Source of the DNA: JAPORY01 sp965215385
Lineage (GTDB): Bacteria > Pseudomonadota > Alphaproteobacteria > Rhodobacterales > Rhodobacteraceae
Assembly: GCA_965215385.1 (NCBI GenBank)
Contig: OZ244059.1
Coordinates: 2,108,001-2,172,000 of the forward strand
Length of the DNA: 64,000 nt
Direction of reading: 5' to 3'
The notes beneath the pieces are model-generated. The model did not search any database. It was given only the letters and a program-made list of their open reading frames with translations, and was not told the origin of the DNA. Of the stretch, positions 1-7,331 are shown one piece after another. The position numbers were made by a program, and so were the translations under genes. Every line of letters begins with the position of its first letter. Positions within the stretch are counted from its first letter, which is position 1.

Positions 1-64
1 GAGCATTTTGACGCTCGAACGCCTGATCCCTTTTGACAGCAGATCCCAACCCTCGGATTAAAAA

Positions 65-175
65 GTGACCCGCATGCTCAAGGATGGCCAGTCCATTCGC
101 GCCATCGCCCGCCATTTCAATGTCGGCGTCGCCACCATCGACAGGATCAAAAACACACCCCACGCACGCAACTGA
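65..175 (+). pseudogene. Resolvase-type helix-turn-helix remnant
   Basis: A GTG-initiated 36-residue frame reads MLKDGQSIRAIARHFNVGVA, which matches the C-terminal helix-turn-helix of serine resolvases/invertases (a short dose of K/D-G-x-S-I-R-x-I-A-R followed by a V-G-V-x-T turn). The catalytic N-terminal domain is absent: the same frame has a TAA just upstream at about 59-61. It is therefore a scrap of a recombinase rather than a working gene. It lies directly left of the insertion sequence at 258-1736, in the decayed mobile zone at the left edge of the window. Confidence 0.5.
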
Positions 176-257
176 AATCTTGCCGTCTTTCACCCCCTTC
201 GTGCGTAATCGGCCTATTACTTCGAGTCTTTTGTTGGGAAACAAAATATTATGATCA

Positions 258-1736
258 GAGCCGCTTGCAAAAATAATGGTGGAGAGCGATGGGCGAGTAA
301 CAGCTATAGCCAGCCAATACAAAATCCAGGGTTGCGCCGCATTTTTTCGACAAAATCGGCTGGTTCCCACGAAGTGCTCGCCCTTTTTCTCACCACCGCG
401 CACGCCAACGCGGCGCTCAAGCAAAGGCCAGAACGCGACGCACGGCGGTGAGAAGGGTTAGATGTGAAGGCGGAGCCGTTGCTCAACGGTTAAGGCCAAG
501 ATGCCGAAGAAGAGATGACACGCGACCTTTGTTGCGCCCTGAACCCGAATATGGCGACCGCCATAACGATCTTTGAGAGCTCCATTTACCCGTTCGACAC
601 TGGAACGCTGTTTAAAGCGTTCCTTGGCTGGATCCACTTGACCAGCCACGCTTCGTGCCTGGGCCTCGGCGGCCAGCCGTTGCTTGCGCGCCCGATCGCG
701 ACGGGGATTAGGATCAATGAGAGCGACAGGTCCTCGCTGCTTAGCATACTGATAGATTTCCGAACAATCGTAAGCCGCATCCATGAGTTCATAACAGTAG
801 TCCACCCGACGGTTGGTCATCGCCGCCAGCGGCAGTGAGGCCTGACTGTCGTGCAGCGAGGCTGAGGTGAGAAGACCACTGATGGGAATGTCACCATCGG
901 ACACATCAAGGTGAAACTTGTAACCCTGCCAACTAGTCTGATGGCCTTTGGCGTTGCGTTTGGTGCCAATATCACCGACCTTAGGGAGATCGGCGATCAC
1001 TTGTTCGAGCGACAGTCCACCGTTCAATTGGCGGTCAAGACGCCGTGGCTCTTTGGGTCTGGCCTCGCCTTTTCGGGGTCTTCCGCGCTTGCGGGGGGTC
1101 TTCGGTTTTGATACCTTGGCCTTGGCCGTTGGCTTTTCCCGCGCCGCAATCGCCGTCGAATCGCGAGAAATATGTCCGACAAGCGATTCCGCCAAGGCAC
1201 CTTTAATCAGCGCCTTATGCATCCGCTCGGGAAGTGCCATTTCGGCAAACCAAGCAAAGGCGCGCGAAAAAGTCGCCTCACTCGGGATCGCACCGACACG
1301 CTCCCAACCGCAAAGCCGCCGCAGTTTCGGGTCACACTGCAGACGGTCGATCAACGCCCGCGTGGTCGGTAAGTCCCAAACCGCCTTGGCGATGAAGGCC
1401 CGCGCTAAAGCCCGGCGATCCGCAAGCGGCCGACCACGACCGGACGAATGCGTCTGGATAAACGTCTCAACCGGCTTCATATCCAGAACCGCGACAAAAC
1501 GCTGGTGGTTCTCGGTCAAGCGGCCGAGGTCCTCAGCGAGATTGGGGAATAATTCCCCTTGAAATCGATTCCAGATACCGGCTATAGTGTTTGTTAAGGG
1601 CATGGGACAACCTCCTCTGTATTTTGTGTTGTATACAGTCTAATATACAAACGGCTGTCTCATGTCCACCGTTTTCATAAAAAATCGCCTGTTTTCAGGA
1701 AAAAATCGGTCGTCCGATGAATTTTGCAAGAGGCTC
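258..1736 (-). mobile_element. Complete IS4/IS5-superfamily insertion sequence
   Basis: The element is bounded by a 15-bp imperfect inverted repeat: 258-272 (GAGCCGCTTGCAAAA) against the reverse complement of 1722-1736 (GAGCCTCTTGCAAAA), 14 of 15 identical. The 1479-bp body contains one transposase gene on the minus strand. I see no convincing target duplication outside the ends. The right end lies inside the start of a lipoprotein-like frame (from 1717), so that gene was probably cut by the insertion. Confidence 0.7.
458..1603 (-). CDS. DDE transposase of the IS4/IS5 superfamily
   Basis: This 381-residue protein catalyses cut-and-paste movement of the surrounding insertion sequence. The N-terminal third (about residues 1-130) resembles the InsH-type N-terminal domain; the catalytic RNase H-like DDE domain follows. 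The likely acidic triad is D in HISRDSTAIAAREK (about 147), D in YELMDAAYDCSE (about 275) and E in RSSVERVNGALKDRYGG (about 335), the last being the typical Y/S-x-x-E-R-x-x-x-x-x-K signature. A basic linker rich in K, R and P (about 155-185) separates the domains. The start ATG is preceded by AGAGGAGGTTGTCCC, a strong ribosome binding site. No frameshift is seen, so the element may be active. Several long frames on the opposite strand are shadows. Confidence 0.85.
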   Translation of the reverse strand: MPLTNTIAGIWNRFQGELFPNLAEDLGRLTENHQRFVAVLDMKPVETFIQTHSSGRGRPLADRRALARAFIAKAVWDLPTTRALIDRLQCDPKLRRLCGWERVGAIPSEATFSRAFAWFAEMALPERMHKALIKGALAESLVGHISRDSTAIAAREKPTAKAKVSKPKTPRKRGRPRKGEARPKEPRRLDRQLNGGLSLEQVIADLPKVGDIGTKRNAKGHQTSWQGYKFHLDVSDGDIPISGLLTSASLHDSQASLPLAAMTNRRVDYCYELMDAAYDCSEIYQYAKQRGPVALIDPNPRRDRARKQRLAAEAQARSVAGQVDPAKERFKQRSSVERVNGALKDRYGGRHIRVQGATKVACHLFFGILALTVEQRLRLHI

Positions 1737-1926
1737 AAGCGAAAAATACATTTGGGCGATCTTAACGGTCGCCGGGCTGGTGCTGGCCGGGTGCGGGGGG
1801 TCAAGTAATAATGATCGCTTGAGTGAAGGTGAACTGATGCTTGAAAAGGATCGGGCGTCACATGGTCCTTCATCGACGCTATCCGGGAGATCATGCACCA
1901 GACCGGGCTGGCCGACCGGGTGCCGT
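1717..1926 (+). pseudogene. Truncated lipoprotein-like gene cut by the insertion sequence
   Basis: The frame starts MNFARGSSEKYIWAILTVAG and continues through a lipobox LAGC (about residues 24-27), so the mature end would be a lipid-modified cysteine followed by GGSSNNDRLSEGELMLEKDR. After about 1855 the frame loses protein character, while the neighbouring plus-strand frame reads TWSFIDAIREIMHQTGLADR, suggesting a frameshift. The first codons overlap the right inverted repeat of the insertion sequence, so the original start has been lost. Being next to phage genes, it could be a spanin-like or cargo lipoprotein, but I cannot identify it. The longer frame to 2244 runs over the opposite-strand beta-helix gene and is not real. 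Confidence 0.35.
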
Positions 1927-1937
1927 CCGCGGGTGTG

Positions 1938-2675
1938 TCAGTTCGTCGACTCGGTGTTGCCGGGGTCGAGGGGGTTGGACAGCAGGCCGCCGTCCCCCCA
2001 TTGCTGGATGTCCGGTGACTGGGTGTTGCCGAGGTCAAGCGTGCCGAACAGGTCGTTGACGCGCGGCTGCCGTGGCTGGTTGCCGTTCAGGCCGCACTCG
2101 CCGGTGCGGTCGGTGGTGACGCGAATGTTCTCCCATCGTCCGCAGTCCACCTTGCCGTTGCCGGTGATCCAGACTTTGTCGCCAATGACCGCTGTGCCAA
2201 ACACTTCGGCATTGCCAACGATGCGCACGGCGTTGTTGGTGTGATCGGTCTTGATCACCGCCGATCCGTAAACCCGCGCATTGCCGCCGACGTGGTCGGC
2301 AACAACGGCATGGCCGGAAATCTGCGCGTTATCAAAAATATGGGCAACATACTCGATGACGGCATGACCCGACACACGGGCGTTGTCCGTCACATATGCA
2401 CGCGCGCCGGTCAGTCGCGCCGTGTCCGACACTGTGGCGTTTTCGCAGACGCTGCCCCCAGGGCCCACATACGCGGAGTCGGCAACGGTGGCCGTATTTG
2501 AAACCCAGCCGCCGCCGTTGGGGTGATGTGCGCCGTTGGAACCAGTGACAACTCCAAAGTCTGGCCCCGATGGGTTGGGGTCAAGACAATACGCCCCCGT
2601 CGGGCCGGCCATGGCGATCGCCACCAGCGCGGCGGCCAGAAGGGTCAGGGGGGGGGGCAGTGTCAAGTGTGTCAT
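1938..2675 (-). CDS. Secreted left-handed beta-helix (hexapeptide-type repeat) protein
   Basis: The chosen ATG (2675) has GGAGA six bases upstream and gives a clear signal peptide: a short N-region, LPPPLTLLAAALVAIAMAG and cleavage near TGA-YC. The mature part carries about ten imperfect hexapeptide-like rungs, for example ATVADSAYVG, ATVSDTARLTG, NARVSGHAVI, AQISGHAVV, NARVYGSAVI, AEVFGTAVIG, typical of a left-handed beta-helix. The C-terminal 60 residues are rich in G, N, P and D. It sits downstream of phage-derived genes on the same strand, so it may be a phage morogene (structural or adsorption protein), but the signal peptide argues for export. A run of ten C on the coding strand (2648-2657) encodes the PPP of the signal peptide and is a possible slippage site. 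No enzymatic motif is seen. Confidence 0.6.
   Translation of the reverse strand: MTHLTLPPPLTLLAAALVAIAMAGPTGAYCLDPNPSGPDFGVVTGSNGAHHPNGGGWVSNTATVADSAYVGPGGSVCENATVSDTARLTGARAYVTDNARVSGHAVIEYVAHIFDNAQISGHAVVADHVGGNARVYGSAVIKTDHTNNAVRIVGNAEVFGTAVIGDKVWITGNGKVDCGRWENIRVTTDRTGECGLNGNQPRQPRVNDLFGTLDLGNTQSPDIQQWGDGGLLSNPLDPGNTESTN
2648..2657 (-). repeat. Homopolymeric run of ten C (coding strand)
   Basis: Ten consecutive G on the plus strand, i.e. ten C in the coding sequence, lie six to nine codons after the start of the beta-helix gene and encode Pro-Pro-Pro. Loss or gain of one base would shift the frame inside the signal peptide. This is the layout of a phase-variation contingency tract. Confidence 0.8.
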
Positions 2676-2733
2676 GGTGTCTCTCCGTGTGTTGGGTCTG
2701 CCAGGTGGCCACAAGACCCACCCGGCAGATTGA

Positions 2734-2940
2734 TCAATGGGACGAGGGTACAGCCGATCGGGCCGGATGGCAAGCCCCGGGGTCGCCACCGTCCCGGATG
2801 GGCGTGATGTGGTGGACGATGCGGGCGGGGGTCACGGTCGGGCAGCGGGCACACAGCGGGTGGGCGGCAAGGTGGGACTTGCGCAACTGGCACCAGCGGC
2901 GGGTGTTGTAGACGGTGGCATGGAGGGTGTGGCGGTCCAT
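2734..2940 (-). pseudogene. Phage-type HNH endonuclease fragment
   Basis: From MDRHTLHATVYNTRRW the protein follows the pattern of small phage HNH nucleases that sit beside terminase genes: YNTRRWCQLRKSHLAAHP, then a zinc cysteine pair LCARC, then HHITPIRDGGDP, which is the first H of the ββα-metal motif. The expected continuation (NL..LCxxCHxxKT) is missing; the frame ends soon after GACHPARSAVPSSH. The usual length is about 100-120 residues, against 68 here, so it looks truncated or frameshifted. It lies between the beta-helix gene and the small phage gene upstream, all on the minus strand. Confidence 0.55.
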
Positions 2941-2987
2941 CAGGTCAGCCGCTTGCACCATCATGTTGACGCCCTTGCACCATCAGG

Positions 2988-3266
2988 TCAGTGGGGCTTA
3001 CCCGTGTTGAGGTCCTGCAGGGCCTGCGCTCCGGCGGCGCCCCCAGCGGCAATTGTCTGTGCAAGATGCTGGGCTTGCTTGGCCTGGCGCTCGGCGTGAA
3101 TCTGGTCATTGAACTCCAGCAGGTAGGCAATGACGCTTGCTGCGGGCACAATCGCCTTGGCCTCGTCCTTCGAGAGTCCTCTGGTCTCAATCAGGTGTGC
3201 GCGCATGGCGTTGGCCATCGTCATGATGCAGTCCTTCTGGGCCTTGGTCACGGTGATACGAGGCAT
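2988..3266 (-). CDS. Small phage-remnant protein of unknown function
   Basis: This 92-residue frame has a very good ribosome binding site (AAAGGAGATCACT before ATG), which supports it being a real gene. The protein MPRITVTKAQKDCIMTMANA... is mostly helical, with a charged coiled-coil-like middle (about residues 50-68, NDQIHAERQAKQAQHLAQ) and a short GGAAGAQ linker near the end. I do not recognise the family. It overlaps the decayed tail of the terminase fragment and precedes the HNH fragment, so it most likely belongs to the same phage remnant. Confidence 0.5.
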   Translation of the reverse strand: MPRITVTKAQKDCIMTMANAMRAHLIETRGLSKDEAKAIVPAASVIAYLLEFNDQIHAERQAKQAQHLAQTIAAGGAAGAQALQDLNTGKPH

Positions 3267-3378
3267 AGTGATCTCCTTTCATAATGGGAACGGGACATGT
3301 CAGCCCAACTGCCAGACGCCGGGAGCGGCTCGTTCCAGTCCCCAAACAGGCGCTTGGCCTCGCCGGACGCCAGACACA

Positions 3379-3639
3379 GGGCGGCAGCCACTCGCGCAGG
3401 TAACGAAAGACGATGCGGGCCTGGTCGAGCGAGGCGGCCACGCACAGGCATTCCTTGTTGTTCATGAAGTGTGGGCTGTCCGGCCAGATGAAGTCGAGCA
3501 GCAATCGGGCGGCCAGAAAACTCTTACCGTTGCCCCGCGGCATTGATTAGGCCAGCGTGCGGTATTGGCCGAAATGGGCAGCGGCAAGCAGTTTTCTCTG
3601 GAACGGGAACAGGTCAGGGACGCCGGTTGGCAAGGTCAT
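3379..3639 (-). pseudogene. Broken phage terminase large subunit
   Basis: The start ATG at 3639 has AGGAG seven bases upstream and reads MTLPTGVPDLFPFQRKLLAA, continues HFGQYRTLA, meets an in-frame TAA, and then goes on in the same frame as SMPRGNGKSFLAARLLLDFI and CLCVAASLDQARIVFRYLREWL. The second piece is the ATPase of a phage terminase large subunit: PRGNGKS is the Walker A motif and VAASLDQARIVF the following adenine-side strand. Beyond about 3379 the similarity stops and the nuclease domain is absent. A normal large terminase has 500-600 residues, so this is a relic with both a nonsense mutation and a deletion. Confidence 0.65.
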
Positions 3640-4039
3640 AGGAATCTCCTCGGAATAGTGGAATCTCTAACAACAACACTTGGGGCTGCGGTTTACGGTC
3701 GGGGGCTCGATTTTACTTTTGACTCCCCCGGGGTGCTCCGCATGAGGTCCGTCTGGTAAAGGCGGTGACCCTGAACGAAGTCCAGAAAGGATCCCCCGAT
3801 TGCCCCGTCGTCATCGGTCCGGTCGCGGACTTTCCGGCAAACGATCGTTTGCCGGATGGGGGCCAGTTGCAGACAATGTAGTTTGGTGCCGATGATTGCA
3901 GGTTGGTTGCAGGGATTGTGGGTTCAGTTGCAGACAATGCGGTTTGAAACGCCGGACAGTTGCAATGAATGTGGTTTGAAATCAGCCGATGATTGCAGTT
4001 TGAAGCCCGGATGATTGCAGGTCGCTACAGTTAACGGAA
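3640..4039. other. Intergenic stretch between phage remnant and secretion gene
   Basis: No credible gene is seen on either strand. The right half holds the degenerate repeat cluster described separately; it begins right after the stop of the type I secretion transporter. The left half has no recognisable structure. Confidence 0.6.
3864..4020. repeat. Cluster of degenerate short direct repeats
   Basis: Three copies of a 22-bp unit, CAGTTGCAGACAATGNNGTTTG, occur at 3864-3885, 3925-3946 and (diverged) 3957-3978. A second unit, GATGATTGCAG, occurs at 3891, 3988 and 4010. The spacing is irregular, which excludes CRISPR. Clusters of this kind resemble the multiple terminal repeats of IS21-type elements, but no istA/istB gene is near. 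Confidence 0.6.
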
Positions 4040-5797
4040 CTACTCGGCCGCGCTGGTGTTCACCGGTGCCTCCATAACTTTTTGTTCTTCGGTTACGGCA
4101 GGCTGTTCCTCTACGGCAATGCCTTCTTGCCGCGGTTGCATGAGTTCACGCGTGGGCACAAAGCGCTGTACGGCACCATCAGCCATGATCAAAGTCTTGT
4201 CGGAAATGGAAAGCAAGTTGACCTTGTGGGTTACAACCACAATCGTCTTTCCCATTTCCTTCAGTTTCTTCAGGCAAGTAGCGAGAGCCGCTTCACCTTC
4301 ACTATCAAGATTTGAATTCGGCTCATCAAGCACGATGAGACTTGGGAGCAGGTAGATGGCGCGCGCGAGGCCAACTCGCTGCCGCTGACCACCCGATAAT
4401 TGTTCACCGGCATTACCCACTTGCGTTGAGTACCCTTCGCGTAGCCGCGAGATCATTTCATGAGCACCCGCAAGGGTAGCAGCGGCAACGATGTCTTCGT
4501 CTTTTGCGTCATCGCGAAAACGCGAGATGTTTTCAGCAACGCTACCAGAGAACAAGCGAATTTCTTGGCTGAGATAACCGACGGATTGGCCGAGTTGGTT
4601 CGAATCCCAGTGATCAAGTTCAATTCCGTCGAGACGAACCGCTCCCATACTCGGTTCAATCACGCCAACCAAGTGGCGGACAAGGGTAGACTTGCCCGAC
4701 CCGCTCGGACCGACAATCGCAAGACTTTCGCCTGATTTAATTGAGAATGACACACTCTTTAGGATGGTAGTGCGGGTCTCTGGGAGGATGCTGGTCAAAC
4801 CTTCGACACTCAGATCACCGTTGGGATCTGACATCTGGGTTCGCTCAAGTTCCTCTGGGATGGTACTGAACAACTTCGTGAGGCGTTCGTTGGCCTGTCG
4901 GGCTGCAACAAATTGCTTCCACTGACCGACTGCTTGCTCAACCGGAGCAAGCGCACGACCCATAACAATTGATGCGGCAATCATAATGCCCGGCGAGATT
5001 TCTTGAATAACAGCGAGATAACCGCCGACACCGAGAATCGCGACTTGCAAGGTCATGCGGACAAATTTGGATGCCGATAGTATAACGCCAGCCCAATCGC
5101 TAGCGCGGGCTTGGTTCGCTAGCATTTGATCACGAGCGGCCATCCATCGAGACGAAAGCTCTGAGACCATGCCCATGGCCCGAATCACTTCGGCATTTTG
5201 TAAAGTAGCACCGGCAAAATTGGACGCGTCGGTGCCAGAACTATTAGCGGCTCGCAACGTCTTGCGTGTCATTACTTCATTGAGGACAGCGAGGGTAAAG
5301 ATAATTAGTGCCCCCGCCGTTGCCACCCAACCGAGCCACGGGTGAAACAAAAAGCACAAGAGGAGAAAGAGTGGCGTCCAAGGCGCGTCAAAGAATGCCA
5401 ATACTCCCTGTCCGGTGATAAAGTCGCGAACGCGGTCCGCATCTGACAGCGCACTTTGACCAGCGGCAGCGGGATTGATGAGTTGCAAGCGTACGACCCG
5501 CTCGAAGAGCGGGCTAGCTAACACCTGATCAAACTGTAATCCGGTACGGACCAACATGCGCGAGCGAGTGAATTCAAGCAAGCCATAGGTAATCAGCAAA
5601 CCAACCGCGATAATGGTAATCATGACGAGCGTGGTTTCGTTGCGGCTCGCGAGCACTCGATCATAAATTTGCAGCATGTACATCGGGCCAACGAACATGA
5701 GCAAATTGACAAAAAAGCTAAACACAATCGTCGCCAGCAGAATCCCACGATACTTTGCGTAAGCTTGCTTTAATGGTGTCGTTGCATTGGCTGGCAT
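4040..5797 (-). CDS. Type I secretion system permease/ATPase (PrtD family)
   Basis: This inner-membrane protein energises one-step export of RTX-type or similar substrates together with a membrane fusion protein and a TolC-like channel. The ATG at 5797 gives 585 residues, normal for PrtD/HasD-type transporters, which lack the HlyB peptidase-like domain. An N-terminal membrane domain (about residues 20-300) has paired hydrophobic helices near 22-60, 130-175 and 240-290. The ATPase domain follows with Walker A GPSGSGKS, signature LSGGQRQR, Walker B LIVLDEPNSNLD and the switch histidine in VVVTHK. The tail is acidic. The partner HlyD-type gene usually found next to it is absent: on the downstream side the sequence passes straight into repeats and phage remnants, so the operon may have been truncated. 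Confidence 0.88.
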   Translation of the reverse strand: MPANATTPLKQAYAKYRGILLATIVFSFFVNLLMFVGPMYMLQIYDRVLASRNETTLVMITIIAVGLLITYGLLEFTRSRMLVRTGLQFDQVLASPLFERVVRLQLINPAAAGQSALSDADRVRDFITGQGVLAFFDAPWTPLFLLLCFLFHPWLGWVATAGALIIFTLAVLNEVMTRKTLRAANSSGTDASNFAGATLQNAEVIRAMGMVSELSSRWMAARDQMLANQARASDWAGVILSASKFVRMTLQVAILGVGGYLAVIQEISPGIMIAASIVMGRALAPVEQAVGQWKQFVAARQANERLTKLFSTIPEELERTQMSDPNGDLSVEGLTSILPETRTTILKSVSFSIKSGESLAIVGPSGSGKSTLVRHLVGVIEPSMGAVRLDGIELDHWDSNQLGQSVGYLSQEIRLFSGSVAENISRFRDDAKDEDIVAAATLAGAHEMISRLREGYSTQVGNAGEQLSGGQRQRVGLARAIYLLPSLIVLDEPNSNLDSEGEAALATCLKKLKEMGKTIVVVTHKVNLLSISDKTLIMADGAVQRFVPTRELMQPRQEGIAVEEQPAVTEEQKVMEAPVNTSAAE

Positions 5798-6050
5798 TGT
5801 GCTTTTCTTGCTTTTGCGACAAAAGGGGACGTCGTGCTTAAGGTGACCAAGGAAGGGCTTCAAAACCAAGCACGCTCGCACCGAGAAGTGCTTGCTATTT
5901 TGTCCTGTTTCGGCGAATTTGTACCTTAGCCGATGTTAACACTTTGAAAATAGGTGCTTATCGGTACTGACGCAAGAGAGATCAGGTGTATTTACGCAAA
6001 CCGGCTGGTTTAGGCGACAAATAAATCGCAACAAGAGGAATACCTGTTCA

Positions 6051-7331
6051 GTGTCTGCTGAGAATTCGACACCCAAATTGCCTAAGGTTGCTCAGGACAA
6101 GTCGGAGGAAGACACCGATTCAAAATCCGTAAGTCCGGCTCATACTGAGTCAGCAGAACTATCGGATGCAGAGTCAGCAACAACTGTGCCTGATGCGAGC
6201 AATGGCGAAGCTGAACAACACTTGCCAAAATCTGGTGTCGATGAGCCATCGTCTGCATCCGACGAGGATTTTGTCGATGAGGCGGTCGCCACCCCCGCTC
6301 TAGACGCTTCACAGAGTGCCACTCCAGAAGCTGACAATGCCACACCGGCGGTCACTGCTGACGCTTCGCCGGTAAGCGTCCGGGCTGTGGTTTTGGCTGC
6401 GATCCTCGGAGGATTAGTATCTGGGGGCGCGACTCTCACCTTCGGGCATTACGGGATACTATTCCCACCGAAGGATGATGGTAGCGTTGCCGTAATTTCG
6501 GCATTGAATGAAGACTTTGATTCGTTGCGCGATCAGTTGGAAGCCGTTGTTGCTCGCATTGACACCATGCCGCCGCCCGAAAATCTTTTTGCAACGGCAA
6601 GGCAGGTCTCAGGTAACGCCGCCGCGATTAAAGAACTGCAGGCACTCATGGGAACTCTAGAAGAAGTTGTTGCAAATGCAGAGCGAGCGGATAGCGTGTC
6701 GCAGTCGGATCTGGTAGCACCTGAGATTTTCGAGGAATCTTTGCAGAGCTTGAGGGATCAGTTAGATCGTCAAGGCGCGGAATTGGCCGTTCTTTTGTCG
6801 GAAGCCGAGCGTCGCGACGCGGCGGCAGCTGCGAGCGTCAGACGGGCAACAGCGGTCGCTCACACAACGCAATTGATCGCTTCGCTCACGGCAGGTCAGA
6901 ATATTACTTCCGAACTTGAGTCGTTGCGCACACTTGAAGTTCCGATACCAGAAGATCTCGCCTTCAAGGAAGAAGGGGTGGATTTGCTTACGGACCTGCA
7001 GCGCGATTTCTCAACTTTTGCCCGTGAGGCTCTTACCGCGGCTCGTACTGATGACGGCAATATGGGAGTTATGGCGTTTTTGCACCAGCAATTTGAAATA
7101 AGGTCACTCACACCGAGGGCTGGCAATAGTGCTAATGCGATATTATCGCGGGCGGAAGCGGCACTCGCTGATGGGGACCTTGCAGTCGTGCTCTCCGAAC
7201 TTGAGCAATTACCTGACGCCGCGAAAGTCTCGCTTGCCGATTGGGTAGCGCGAGCACGAGATCGGCAGACGGCATTGCTGTCGGCGAAGGGCTTACTTGA
7301 GCAACTGATAGCGAATGAAGAGGGCATCTGA
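6051..7331 (+). CDS. Mic60/mitofilin-like inner-membrane protein (COG4223 type)
   Basis: The GTG start follows AGAGGAATACC. The 426-residue protein has a long acidic, low-complexity cytoplasmic N-terminus (about residues 1-105, rich in E, D, S, A), one transmembrane segment (about 110-133, VRAVVLAAILGGLVSGGATL), and a periplasmic part with coiled-coil helices (about 145-290) followed by a helical C-terminal mitofilin-like region ending in AARDRQTALLSAKGLLEQL-type sequence. That layout and the overlap with a HemY-domain gene (TGATG, one base shared) identify the alphaproteobacterial Mic60 homologue. Work on purple bacteria links this protein to intracytoplasmic membrane shape, which fits the photosynthesis genes further right. 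The usual upstream neighbour hemD is not here. Confidence 0.75.
   Translation: MSAENSTPKLPKVAQDKSEEDTDSKSVSPAHTESAELSDAESATTVPDASNGEAEQHLPKSGVDEPSSASDEDFVDEAVATPALDASQSATPEADNATPAVTADASPVSVRAVVLAAILGGLVSGGATLTFGHYGILFPPKDDGSVAVISALNEDFDSLRDQLEAVVARIDTMPPPENLFATARQVSGNAAAIKELQALMGTLEEVVANAERADSVSQSDLVAPEIFEESLQSLRDQLDRQGAELAVLLSEAERRDAAAAASVRRATAVAHTTQLIASLTAGQNITSELESLRTLEVPIPEDLAFKEEGVDLLTDLQRDFSTFAREALTAARTDDGNMGVMAFLHQQFEIRSLTPRAGNSANAILSRAEAALADGDLAVVLSELEQLPDAAKVSLADWVARARDRQTALLSAKGLLEQLIANEEGI

Noticed and set aside
948..1562. Long plus-strand frame of about 200 codons inside the transposase
   Set aside because: It is antisense to an intact transposase with clear motifs and has no family features or ribosome binding site.
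1717..2244. Full 175-codon lipoprotein gene on the plus strand
   Set aside because: Only the first 45 residues look real; the rest is antisense to the beta-helix gene and lacks protein character.
3545..3555. In-frame TAA in the terminase as programmed readthrough or stop recoding
   Set aside because: The rest of the gene is also truncated, and other genes in the window use TAA as a normal stop; simple decay explains it.
3864..4020. CRISPR array
   Set aside because: Repeat units are diverged, spacings are irregular, and no cas gene is present in the window.
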